From positions 17,398,486 through 17,462,485 of the forward strand of contig OX393567.1 of NCBI GenBank assembly GCA_947652115.1: DNA of 64,000 nucleotides, written 5' to 3'. The position numbers were made by a program, and so were the translations under genes. Positions 38,701-47,500 of the stretch are shown here, in pieces. The stretch is from Blastomussa wellsi (Eukaryota > Cnidaria > Anthozoa > Scleractinia > Plerogyridae). The notes beneath the pieces are model-generated. The model was not told the DNA's origin, did not search any database, and saw nothing but the letters and a program-made list of their open reading frames with translations. How positions within the stretch are numbered: position 1 is the first letter of the stretch; each line of letters begins with the position of its first letter.

Positions 38701-41700
38701 CTCACATGGTTTGTTTTCGCTTCGTTTTCAGTGTGTTTGCATCTGGTGTGTTCCATTGCGGTTTGCGTTTTTCAGCAGCTCGCACTGCTGGGTTTTTCTC
38801 TGTTTTTTTCATCACTTGGTTCTCGTCTAGCAGTCGATTTGGGGCAGCAACAGTTTGTCCGCGTTTTTTCCCCCACCCCCCGTCCCTCTTTTTCCTTTCC
38901 TTCCACTGATTAGATCAGTGTTGACGGGTGCCGGGAATGGGGGCTCATGGCTGGGTTGTGGGGATTTGCCAGCCATGGGAGCGGTATTCTATCTAGGGGC
39001 TGGCTGGCCACAGTGGAAGCCCCTGGATATCCCAGGCACCCACCTTCCACTTAAGCGAGGCAGCGGGTTAAATGCAGTTAAATGCATATTTAACAAAGTT
39101 AATAACAAAGAGCGGTTAGCAGTCAGCAGTTTATGTACTGGGCTCACAGCCTCACATGGTTCATTTAGTCAGTGTTCATCGTGCAGCTTCCCCACCCCCA
39201 CCTCCCTATTTCTACTGCTTGACAGTGTGTAAGGTGCCTGGATGCCTGGCGGCTCATGGCTGGGTTGCGGAGATTTGCCAGCCATGGGAGCAGTACTCGG
39301 TCAAAGGGTTGGCTAGCCAGCCTCCAGTGGAAGCCCCTGGACATCCCAGGCACCCAACTCCATTTAGCAATGCAGTTGTTAAAATAATAATAATAAAAAA
39401 CAAAAAGCAAACAGTTAATTAACTATACTAAAAAACAATGAGAAATTTGGAAGTGTGTATTCTTGAACACTCATCCCATCTCATGACTATGAACCTACAT
39501 GTTCAAGGTATCTACGTGAAAATGCAGCCCATTCCTTCAACTATCTAATTCTTTGCCTGGCTCAATCTTCTCACAAGAGCAGAATCAATTGTTTAAGGCC
39601 TAACGATCCAACAACGGCATCCAAACAACTCCATTTGTATGTTTTAAAATTTTCACCATTGGAAATTACTAAAATATAAACAGTGTGTGTGCAGATGGTT
39701 TCGTTTTTAGCCCTAATGATGACATGAAGTCAAATTGAAAAAATTCATAGTGTTGTAAAAAGTTATTTTTTATCAAAGTGAATATTATGGACAACAATAT
39801 TCCTGCTTAGCATCATTTGTTACAAACCTGACAAGTGCTCTAACTTGATATTTTCCTTTGGGGTTTCTAGAAAAATAGAAACTAAACACATAAAATTTCA
39901 AGAAAAAGCTTGACTGACTCTAGGTGATGGCAAGCTTGCAAAAAGAATTGCACGGGGCTTGGACTTACACCTCCTTTGCCCTTGCATTGAATAATCCCAT
40001 TTTTCGCACTACCACTAGTGGTACTCACAGGTGAACTACACATGTACATGTCATAGATCTGTGGTGCTTACCATTGTAAATGCCCATACAGATCTCCAGC
40101 TCATTATTTTGTCTATTACATAAAGATCGTCATTTCGTGTTATTAAATTTTATTTATTTGAATTGGGGTTTACAGAGCATTCATGTTACCTGAATAGTAC
40201 CCTTTTCATTGGATAAAAAGGTAAAGTCTGCATTTGAGACTTTTTGCCCATCAAGCTGTAGCTTACTACAGTTTTTGCAACATTAAGCAAGCATTTCTAC
40301 CTCCCCTCTGGATGGGACGCTAGTCCAATGTTAAGGCTTACCTACCAGCATTAAACTTTCTGGTACCCATTTTTAAACTTGGGTGAAGGGAGGCACTATG
40401 TTTGCGCAACCTCCCAAGAATATAGACATGGAAACTAATTACGTTTTTGCTTATGAAGTAAGCTTAACAATGCGATACTACTGACGATAACAATGAATAA
40501 AGTTCAACGTTACTACTTCAGATTGTAAGGCTTCCTATACATTGTAACTGTAGATGCTGCTTAAGTTGACACACATACATACTTTGATATGTTATTCCTA
40601 GGAAGAGCAAATTGTCCTATTATAGTTCAGATAACATAGGACTGGGGTCAGACTGATTTGCTACCTTGGTCAGTCTCAATCAGTGTCAAGATCATCTCCA
40701 CAGGAACTGGTTTGCTATGCCTGTTCAACAGGAGACGGAATTCTTTCCCCAGCGATTCACGTCCAAAGTCACGCAAAGAGGTCTGAAAAGAATTAATTTT
40801 ATAATGTTGACAGAATTCTTTCCCAAGTCCGAAGTCATGCAAAGAAGTATCAAAAGAAATAATTTTACAATCATGTTGCATGTACAATGGAGCGATTTCA
40901 ATATAACATCGTAAACCAAAACCAGTATAAACACTTTGGCCAGTCACAAAGATAGATACATTGGCACAAAGCACAGAAAAACATACACAAGCGAGTCACG
41001 ATTGGCTTTGATTTTACCTCGGATTGGTTGAGAAAGTGACATGAATGTTTTAAATTGACCACTAAGCACAGTAATGCAAAACCAAAGCAAATGGAACACT
41101 TTTGACACTTGAGTGAAAACAACTCTATAATTGTAATAGCATATTTATTACTTTTGCACTTTTGTTAAGAATGAAACACACAGATTACCAGATTTGACAG
41201 CTCCAAACAGTTGGGATTGTTCTGATTAAAGAACTCAATTGCATCCAACACTCTTTCCAAATTCTTGATATATGCATCAAGCTGGCCAGTAGGACTGGAA
41301 ATAAACGAAAGCTTTTTTAAGCTACACCTGTTAGTTGAATAATAACGTATTGAAGTCTAACTTGGAAGTCAAATGTGCAAAATAATACTTTTTGTGTAAA
41401 GAAGCAAATGTTTATTTGAATCATTCGAAAAATAACAATTAAACTGCAGCAGGATTTAAGATAAAATAATTATTATGTTTAAGAGGTTTGACACTGGTCT
41501 TGGAAAAAATGTTTACCCAAAATTAATACTTTTAGAAACATTAAAATGGACATTAATTTGTTTGTAGGTTCAATGAAAGAACCTAAATAGTTGATTTATG
41601 CACCACAATCTTTGAATGGTTATCCTGATGGTACTATGACCATGGTTTCCAATTTACATTTGTAACCCATCTTTTTTTGTTAGTATTGTGTTTGTATTAT

Positions 41701-44281
41701 TCAATCATAACCAGATAATTTTGCTATCTCTTAACTTAGCCATAAAGTGCTCCAAATACTCACGCATCTCTAATGACATGCTCCACACTGGCATAAACAT
41801 GGTGGTAACTGATCACATGATCCAGTGCTGCCAAAGATTTATCAATGTTTAAGCAAGGTTAAGGCTGTTGCTTAGACAAAAAAAGACAAAAGCATCTTTT
41901 CACAATTATAACACATGTACAGTCGGTGAAGTATGCAACCATAATACTATCATAAATCAGTTTAAAGGTAGGTAAGATAAATCTGTGCCAAGCGTAGTGG
42001 CCAATACCATCGGAGCTTATCCCACTTTCCATAGCATGAAGCGAATAGGAGTCTTTCCATCCCCCCCCTCCGGATAGGATGCTAGTCCATCACAGGGTTA
42101 ACCCAGCATTATTTAACTGGTACCCATTTATACACCTGAGTGGAGAGAGGCACTGTGAGAGTTAAGTGTCTTGCACAAGAATGCAATGCAGTGCCCCGGC
42201 TGACGCTCGATCATAAAATCATAACTGACATCAATAATTTAATGAACCTTGAAAACAAAGTGCACATTCAAACAAAATGTAAAATCTACCAGTAACAACC
42301 CACAGATGTTACCTTTTGAGCCTGTCGAACTTTTGTTTCCTGAAAGGTCAACTAACACGGTATGTAGTGACTAACAACTAGTGGTAACCACAGGTTAGAA
42401 AGTGCAGGCCTAGCCGCGCTAAAACCACCCCTAGAATTCCTGTTCCAGCCAAAACCGGCCAGGAAAGGCACATGCTGACAAATGCCCTTTCCCTCCCTCG
42501 CTGAAGACATTTTAGTTTTCCTATTGTTCTCCAGTAAATTAGGGGCAATATTTTTTTGGGGTCCTACAAAGAAGTTTTCTTTTTTGTGAGTGCAACATGT
42601 ACAAGAAATTCATGGCACATCTTGGCGAGAAGTGGCACTTGTATACAAAATTCTGTTTTTAATTGTGAAAACAGAAAATTCCCTCTTGGGGGCGAAAAAT
42701 GAAATCAATTAAGTATAAACACTGATCAATTTATAAGTGTCTCTAACTTATTGAGCACAGTTTGTTATTGAAAGCAACAGTATTATTTTTAACTTTAACA
42801 TGTTAAACTCAAGTCAAATTACGTACATAGATTATAAAGGATATTGGCTTGTCTTCTCTGCAAGTCATCAGTTTCTCTGTGAACAGGAACAATAGTATCT
42901 TCCAGCTTGTGTATGCGTCCTTCAAATTTGGATAAAATGTCCAGCTGCAAGCAAATGTTGGACAAATGTGATCACCAGGATAAAACATCCACTCATCCAC
43001 CTTAAGTATTTATCAGGGACCTGCTAACCAGCAAAGAACACCCTCTTGACGTTCTAATCTCTAAATACCAATAATTAGTGTTGGGAATAGGCTGAGATTT
43101 GATAATCGATCATCAGAAAAAATCATATACCTGCCAAATTTTACCAAGTCAAAGGCATGAGATTTTTATCAGGACTTTTGAGGACGACCCAACCATATCT
43201 GAAGTTGTCAAAAGACCTTCGAAGACTTTCTGAGCATTTCAAAAGACACTCCAAAGATTTCTGGTTCCCAGACACAAGGTGTGTTTCGTCAAACACAACT
43301 TTGTAACAAATGCTTTTCCTTCTAAAATCGGAAAATTGGGGGGAAGTGCCCTCATTTACACGTACTTTTCACTTCATTCATTGCTCCTAGTTTAGATACT
43401 TTCAGAATGTGTGTCAGTTTAGGCTGTAATAGCTCTATTTTTTCAACAGGTTGTGAGAAATTGATCTGTAGGCATGAGCAGGCATGCAGTTGAAGTGCTT
43501 TATCCACAAGCATGAGACTCACGCTGAAGGTGTGAGGCTTGGAAGGTACGTAATCAGATCAAATCAGAGTGAACTCCCCCGCCCTCTAAACATCAAGCAC
43601 AATTCATCTAATAGATTATAATTTTTTTACAACTAGAGCTTTCAAAGGATTTTTTTTTCATACCACTGAAGTCAAGGTTACTTATTTCCCCCCTTCCTCT
43701 TCATTTCCGCTGTTTATAGGCAAACATGCCTTCTTCATCAATAATTGATGTTCAGCCTCCATGTTTTGAACCCGGTCTTCTAAAAGAGGTCGCAAACCAC
43801 GAGTGAAAACCCCGCCAAACCCCCGCATTGTATAGCGAAGCAGTGAAAAAAAGTACATTCCCCGACTACCGGGGAACCTAAATCAAGTGAAAATGAGGTG
43901 AAAACGCCCGGTTTGACCGGGGTATCCCTCATTGGGGGGGGGGGGGGGGGGGTGAGGGGGTTTCAAATGACTGGTGCATTACATTAAAGGAAGCAACTTC
44001 AGAATCATACTCACCATGTTCCCAGTAATTTGATCAGTCTTTTCCAAGCTATCTTTAAGAAAGACCAGGATATTTTTTTCCTTTAAAAAGACATCATAAA
44101 ATCAATAAACCCGTGAAGCTTTTGTTTCAAAATTCTTACAAAACATCTCGAGAAGATGGGAAAGAAACAAAAACAGACAGCAAGTTGTGAACTGCCAAAT
44201 TAAAAACGCGGGTAGAGGAAATACCTGGGCTAGTTTGTCTTCTAGATGACGCTTTCGAACCGAAATGTCATCCATCGTCAT
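20240..44281 (-). CDS. EXOC7: Exocyst complex component 7 (Exo70)
   Basis: There are 29 coding exons on the minus strand: 44225-44281, 44015-44080, 42827-42944, 41764-41827, 41189-41294, 40665-40782, 39828-39866, 38334-38402, 37942-37999, 36412-36421, 35727-35757, 34064-34109, 33124-33158, 33002-33019, 32263-32323, 31465-31522, 30996-31100, 30213-30332, 29326-29385, 28816-28854, 28500-28562, 26647-26716, 26003-26071, 24064-24184, 23844-23942, 23470-23548, 22393-22434, 21743-21876 and 20240-20342. All phases agree and give about 685 residues; vertebrate Exo70 is about 650-735. Landmarks: FLKDSLEKTDQITGNM coiled coil, LDHVISYYHV, LKRHFNKHNYSAIQQVFPIL, MPSDGTVHELTRN, LLNNYNYIVKALQR, and a terminal TKNPEKYIKYTVEDVE. 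In rat, lysines at this terminus bind PI(4,5)P2. Exo70 tethers secretory vesicles to the plasma membrane. Two in-frame ATGs (44,281 and 44,275) are possible starts. Introns are loaded with SINEs and MITEs. Confidence 0.96.
20654..20887 (-). mobile_element. SINE copy, head-truncated
   Basis: Has the family 3' half and body (GCCTGATGGGCCACTAGGC, AAATGGGTACCGGCGAATTT, AAGACACTTTACTCTCACAG on the minus strand). It stops before the B box, where unrelated sequence (GAGGCCGAGGCCTAG) begins. It lies in EXOC7 intron 28. Confidence 0.75.
21038..21200. mobile_element. Foldback MITE (163 bp) in EXOC7 intron 28
   Basis: Begins TAATAGACCAATTTCGATAT and ends with the near-exact inverse. Almost all of the element pairs: GCCTAAA.CAATAGAC and CTCCGGGG arms meet around TATAGAGTTTGTGGG. 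Non-coding. Confidence 0.7.
23549..23843. repeat. Tetranucleotide microsatellite filling EXOC7 intron 25
   Basis: Plus-strand order is (ATCG)n from about 23,593, (ATCA)n to about 23,711, then mixed (CAGT)n/(AATC)n to about 23,840. The array starts about 45 nt from the splice acceptor of exon 26 and reaches the donor of exon 25, whose first bases (GTATGACTGACT) are already repeat. The apparent Ser-Ile-Asn-Gln open frames are repeat translation only. Confidence 0.9.
24360..24440. repeat. Inverted repeat with CAATATGGCGGC motif
   Basis: GAGCCGCCATGTTGGTGTGC at 24,391 faces GTACACCAATATGGCGGCTG at 24,418. ACACCAATATGG recurs at 29,929. It is probably part of an old MITE; the GCCGCCAT cores also resemble YY1 sites. 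Confidence 0.45.
25411..25953. mobile_element. TTAA-flanked MITE with internal coding-like segment
   Basis: Element of 543 bp between TTAA (25,407-25,410) and TTAA (25,954-25,957). The inverted arms of about 120 bp begin AGTGCCTATGAAGTGATTTT and end with the inverse AATTCACTTCACAGGCACT. The arms also share CGATTTTACAAGCCTTCAAA. Between the arms an open frame (25,550-25,795, plus) includes an acidic run MSSDSEMGDLSEGSSNPEEI. It may be a captured exon, a transposase remnant or chance. It lies in EXOC7 intron 23. Confidence 0.7.
28153..28438. mobile_element. MITE family A, copy 3 (9-bp TSD)
   Basis: Element of 286 bp, same termini and arms as copies at 14,470 and 19,154. It is flanked by AGTGAGGAT (28,144-28,152) and AGTGAGGAC (28,439-28,447), a 9-bp duplication with one later mismatch. 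It lies in EXOC7 intron 21, about 60 nt from exon 21. Confidence 0.85.
29650..30160. repeat. Repeat remnants in EXOC7 intron 18
   Basis: GACGCCCTTTGGGCTGGTCA near 29,732 pairs with TGACGAGCCCAAAGACTGTC near 29,769. GTGAAGCAGGCTA near 29,792 resembles the right end of the TAGCCTGC elements. CCCAGTCCCAAGGGCC at about 30,004 and CCCAGTCCCAAGTCACTTGG at 30,166 suggest another element. Boundaries are unresolved. Confidence 0.35.
31846..32170 (+). mobile_element. SINE copy, diverged, with poly-C tail region
   Basis: Head GTGGCCTAATGGATAG, weak B box (TGGTTGAACCCAG), then TATAAATGGGTACTGG and GACTAGCATCCCATACAGGG on the plus strand. It is more diverged than the 7,834 copy and ends near a 16-17 nt C run at 32,158-32,174. 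It lies in EXOC7 intron 15. Confidence 0.7.
32540..32725. repeat. Inverted repeat in EXOC7 intron 14
   Basis: TTGTCAGAGTTGCAAGCAGA at 32,586 faces TGCTTGCAACTCCGACAGTC at 32,662. GATCCAGTGAAAA on the left matches TTCACTGGAT on the right. A hairpin-forming MITE remnant. Confidence 0.5.
33349..33836. mobile_element. TTAA-flanked MITE (488 bp)
   Basis: Lies between TTAA (33,345-33,348) and TTAA (33,837-33,840). The ends are AGGGACAGTTTCATGGTT and AACCGTGAAACTGTCCCT type inverse, each followed inward by GCGCATGTGC / GCACATGCGC. No coding capacity. It lies in EXOC7 intron 12, about 190 bp beyond exon 13. Confidence 0.75.
34191..34478 (-). mobile_element. SINE copy in EXOC7 intron 11
   Basis: A near-complete minus-strand copy with A box (GGTGACCTAATGGTTAG), B box (GGTTCGAGCCC), AAGACACTTTACTCTCACAG and GGGGAGTAGAAATACTCC. 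It lies directly next to an older copy at 34,515, also on the minus strand. Confidence 0.8.
34515..34800 (-). mobile_element. Older SINE copy beside 34,191
   Basis: Minus strand carries GGGGGGAGTAACAATACTCC and AAGACACTTTACTCTCACAG, with a diverged B box (GGGTTCGAGTTTGG). Clearly more decayed than its neighbour. A further fragment, with AGGAACTGTGAGATTAAAA, lies near 34,880-34,910. Confidence 0.7.
35240..35400. repeat. Foldback element with GGCCTACGGCC centre
   Basis: ATAAAACAATTATCGCACTC on the left and the inverse around 35,355-35,375 form arms. The centre at 35,311-35,330 is ACTCGGCCTACGGCCTCGTC. It belongs with the other hairpin elements of this window by its centre. Confidence 0.55.
36230..36325 (-). 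repeat. Decayed SINE remnant
   Basis: GAGAGAGGCACTGAGAG and CTTACCATTAGGTTATTGCA match the SINE body and head on the minus strand, with large deletions between. It lies in EXOC7 intron 10. Confidence 0.5.
36412..36421 (-). other. EXOC7: EXOC7 exon 10, a 10-nt microexon
   Basis: GTTAAAAGAT lies between an acceptor (TTTCTTTCACAG) and a donor (GTAAGT). It completes the codon left by exon 9 (phase 2) and encodes GLKD, matching GLKEH of human Exo70 directly after the QIRS region. Without it the frame is lost. Confidence 0.85.
36507..36617. repeat. GTAGT minisatellite
   Basis: About 110 bp of degenerate pentamer units (GTGTA/GTGCA, as in AGTGTAGTGCAGTGTAGTGC). It lies in EXOC7 intron 9, beside a SINE-like repeat. 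Confidence 0.75.
36650..37015 (+). repeat. Unclassified SINE-like repeat, copy 1
   Basis: Shares with copies at 38,625 and 39,068 the blocks AACAAAGTTAATAACA, CTCACATGGTTCATTCAGTC, GGCTCATGGCTGGGTTGCGA, GATTTGCCAGCCA and CCAGGCACCCAACCTCCACT. It ends in an AT-rich tail after GCAGTTGTTAAA. No protein coding. The tail and orientation suggest a retroposed element, but I see no convincing tRNA head. Confidence 0.6.
37248..37776. mobile_element. Long-armed foldback MITE (~530 bp)
   Basis: Arms of about 190 bp: AAAAAGATGGCACAACGCAT, ATCGACATGTTGGC and AGGTACTAGGCAAAAGATTA on the left all recur in inverse on the right (37,595-37,765). The ends are near ATGGTG...AATCCGC and GCGGATTGCACCAT. No target duplication was resolved. 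It lies in EXOC7 intron 9. Confidence 0.7.
38625..39065 (+). repeat. Unclassified SINE-like repeat, copy 2
   Basis: Same 3' module as copy 1 (GGCTCATGGCTGGGTTGTGG, CAGTGGAAGCCCCTGGATAT, CCCAGGCACCCACC). Its 5' half is different and T-rich. It is directly followed by copy 3. Confidence 0.6.
39068..39405 (+). repeat. Unclassified SINE-like repeat, copy 3
   Basis: Has both the 5' module (AACAAAGTTAATAACAAAGA, CACATGGTTCATTTAGTC) and the 3' module, and ends GTTAAAATAATAATAATAA. This simple-repeat tail is what retroposed elements commonly have. It lies in EXOC7 intron 7. Confidence 0.6.
40230..40432 (-). mobile_element. Old SINE copy in EXOC7 intron 6
   Basis: CCTCCCCTCTGGATGGGACG, TGGTACCCATTTTTAAACTT and GGGTGAAGGGAGGCACTATG match the SINE body on the minus strand. 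The head boxes are gone. Confidence 0.6.
40813..40885 (-). pseudogene. EXOC7: Decayed tandem copy of the 5' edge of EXOC7 exon 6
   Basis: A ~75-bp unit covering the first part of exon 6 and its acceptor (40,738-40,812) is repeated next to it. The minus-strand copy reads TSLHDFGLGKEF against TSLRDFGRESLGKEF in the real exon. The acceptor AG of the real exon (TTTTCAG/AC) is TTTTGAT/AC in the copy, so it cannot splice. Confidence 0.8.
41975..42215 (-). mobile_element. SINE copy in EXOC7 intron 3
   Basis: Minus strand: CGGAGGGGGGGATGGAAAGA region, AAATGGGTACCAGTTAAATA, ACACTTAACTCTCACAGTGC and a damaged B box (GATCGAGCGTCAGCC). The A box is lost. Confidence 0.7.
43934..43952. repeat. 19-base G run
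   Basis: An uninterrupted G tract on the plus strand (C on the EXOC7 sense strand), 62 bp beyond exon 2 in EXOC7 intron 2. It can form four-stranded structures and is a likely sequencing problem spot. Confidence 0.8.
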
Positions 44282-44510
44282 TATATGGAATTTAGAACTG
44301 TCGTATAGTTGGTTTCCGCAATACTTTGTTCACATTTTACTTGAAAAGTTCACGCTTTGGAGCTGAAAATATCGCGAACTCCTCCCTAAAGAAAGCCGCG
44401 CCACCCGCCATCTTGGATGTTTTGATTGCACTTGTAAGTTGTCAGCGGAATATCTCAAATAACAAAGGATTCGTTGTGTACTGGGCTTTAAAAAGTCACA
44501 AAACAACAAA
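44282..44510. promoter_or_regulatory. Head-to-head promoter of EXOC7 and CCZ1
   Basis: The 229 bp between the two start codons must hold the 5' UTRs and promoters of both genes. It has no obvious TATA box. CCGCCATCTT (44,405-44,414) is the reverse of the YY1 consensus AAGATGGCGG, and AAAATGGCGACC covers the CCZ1 ATG. YY1 sites near starts are typical of TATA-less housekeeping promoters. The compact divergent arrangement is seen directly; shared regulation is inferred. Confidence 0.7.
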
Positions 44511-47500
44511 ATGGCGACCATGAAAACATCTCCAGGACTAGTCAATTTCTTTATTTACAATCCCACTTTTGGTCCAAAGGAAGGGATGGTATGTGATTTA
44601 TTTTAGGGGAAATGACTTTTTTGCAAGCAATATGTGGCGTCCTTTCACATCGGCGTTTAGTTACCCCAAGTCCAAGAAATCGGATCAAAATCGGCAAATC
44701 CAAGCACACGAAAGCTGCCTAATGAAATTTTGTTCTCGCGCTAATTAATTGCAAATTCTCTGTACCTTATAGCAAACATCTTATTTCATTTTAAAGAAGG
44801 GAGTAAAAATCATTCCCTGAGCTGGCTTAGTTTATACCGCTTGAGATCTATGTTTTCTCACAACATCCTAAGGGCCTGATTCCCGGTGTGTCCAATCGAT
44901 GAAATCGATAATCTTTGGTGATACACCTAATATTCACCTTATATTCAGTTGAACCTCTTTGCAGACTTCTTGGGTCAACATAATTTCCAGGGCTTCCTAA
45001 AAATCGCGGCTGATTGGACAAGTAGTGTGCGTGACATCTGTCCAAAGGTTGGTGTGCCAATCGATAGCAATCGATGAACGTTTTTTTTGTGGTTATCGAT
45101 TGATCGTCAATTGACTGATATGTGGCTAAATATCATTTAGGCAAAGTTAAACTCGAGTTGAGCTGGTCAGCGATCTCTGCCTTTGCAGAACATGACCTTG
45201 GGGCGGCCGTTGGGGGTTTTGCAGGGCCTTTTTTGTGTTTGTGGCTAGTGTTGCATTCGCATTGCCGCTTTGTTTGCTGATCGTGTCAGATCAACTTTGC
45301 AATAAGTGCTTGCTGATTACCTGGGATCAACTTTGCAAATAGCTGCAGATTCTCACTCCCTCTCCACCTTCCCTACTGGAGTGGCGGGCAGGACTGTAAG
45401 TGTTCTTGTCAGGTAAGTATTATCATAGGTAAGTATCTCCACTGAATTTTTATCAGTGTGACTGTGCCAGTTAGTGGTCTGCTCGAGGGCTGGTTCCCAC
45501 TTCTAGGGTTGCCATGGATACCTCCTCTCTGCTGCTTGCTTTTGGCCCCCACTAACCTTTAAGGCACCAGCTTCCAAGCTCATCATTAGCGATGAGTTTA
45601 AACCAATCGATTAACTAATTTTATCGATTGATATTGATTGATCGATTGGTTTTCCGATCATTGATTTCCATTGATTGGACACACCAGGGTGTTTACATGA
45701 GCAGGGCTTGTTTGTTTGCCGAGATCTTGGCACATCTGTTAAAAGCAACAGAAATTGACTTAGCAATTAACTGACAACTGGGGAAGCATGGGAACTGAGG
45801 GGCATTTGTCGAGATTGTCAGGCATTTTTCACCCAAGGGGTTCCGAGACATGTACATGTTTGATCACTGTGAAGTACCCCCACAGGATAAAGAAAAAAGC
45901 TGCGTTCCTGACAGAATCGAAACCCATGACTTCCCAGATACTGGTTGGGCACTTTAACCATGGAAAACTCTTGGTGAGCTAGGCCATTTTACTAGGTTCA
46001 TATGTGACACACCCTGCATAATGCTAGGATCAGCAATGTTGAAAGCATAGTATGATTGTGAGCCTAGTAAATGGCTTGTTGGGTACTCAGATTTTCTTTA
46101 TCTCATGCTCATGACAAAATGAACATTTTGTATTTATCATTCTTCCTATGGCCCCTTGCACTGGTTCTCCTTTGTCAGCAGCAAAGTGGACAGTCCCCAA
46201 GTAGGCCTGCCAACTATCGTGCATTATGCATGATTATCATGCCTGCAGGTTGAAAACATCAATGTCATGTCTTCTCATTCATGCGAACCAATTTGTCATG
46301 CCTCATTGACACAATTTCTTATGCAAGAAAAGTAATGTTTGACTATATCCTTCACCCGAATTCCCCAATTTTAAAAGAAAAAAGTACTTGGGATGATGTT
46401 TCGATGGCATTGTGTTTAACAAACACATCCAGGGACTGGGACCCGGAAATCTTTGGATGGTCTTTGGAACTGCTCTGATAACTTCAGGAATCTTTGGGTG
46501 ACTTCGGAAATGACCAGGTCGTCTTTGAAAACCCTGATAAAAATCTCCTGCTTTTGACTTGGAAAAAGTTGTTGGCAGGTACACCCAAGGAGGAGGTTGA
46601 TAATGGCCATTTGTTCTGACCTGGGTGGCCACTGTGTAGACTGAAAAAGATTCAACTGTAGCCTCGTGTTGATCTGTTCTGTGGCCTGAGCCAGGGTCTA
46701 TTATCCAAAACAGACACAAAACTCAGTGATGAAGATTTATGTTTGATTTTCCTTGAACTACAGGAAAAAGAGAAGATTGTGCTTTACATCCCAACCGGTG
46801 AGAATCTAGACAGGAAAATCAAGAATATTGGACTCTGTGAAGCATTGGTGAAGTTTACACAGTAAGATAGATTTCCTTTACCAAGCTATTGCCTTTCCAA
46901 AATAATGCATATCACCAATCACCAGATACTAAATCACTATCCAGTGGACAACATACTAGTTGTATGATTTTGTGAATACTTATTCACTGGATATTGGCAT
47001 ATAATGGCGGTTAGCAATGTTCACCCTTTAAACAAAAGGACCCTGCATGTTACAGGCAGGGACAGCTACCACAATTATTATTATACACTTAGGTCATAAA
47101 ATTAGTTAGAGCAGCTTTCACTGTGATTGTTGAAAGTAGTTTGCATTTGATTTGGTTTTGCATTACCTACATGCAATCATTGGTTTAAAATCTCAGTCCA
47201 CTTTTTCAACCAATCAAACCAAAACCAATCATGGCTAATCATGTTTTGCCAAGCTTCGTACCAGTAACTTGTATTTGCTTCATGTTTTGATTGGTTCACT
47301 GGATTGAATGTGTCCTTTGTGACTGGCGACAGTGATTACTTTGGTTTTGGTTTTAAGATACTCTACTAAAAAATAAGATTACTGCTCAAAATGTAGTTGC
47401 CACATTCATATGCTTTGTGTCTTGCTCTGCAAGAAATCTGACTCATGTCATGAGATGTAGCTTGATTCTTAAAAGATCAAGAAAATTATTGGTTTCCATG

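Noticed and set aside
36799..39422. Open frames over the GGCTGGGTTGCG repeat considered as a multi-copy gene
   Set aside because: Frames shift between copies and run on both strands; the shared unit is a non-coding repeat.
46303..46719. 138-codon minus-strand frame in CCZ1 intron 1
   Set aside because: Lies wholly in an intron, has no domain, and reads through repeat-like CCTTTGGA/CAGGAATCTTTGG sequence.
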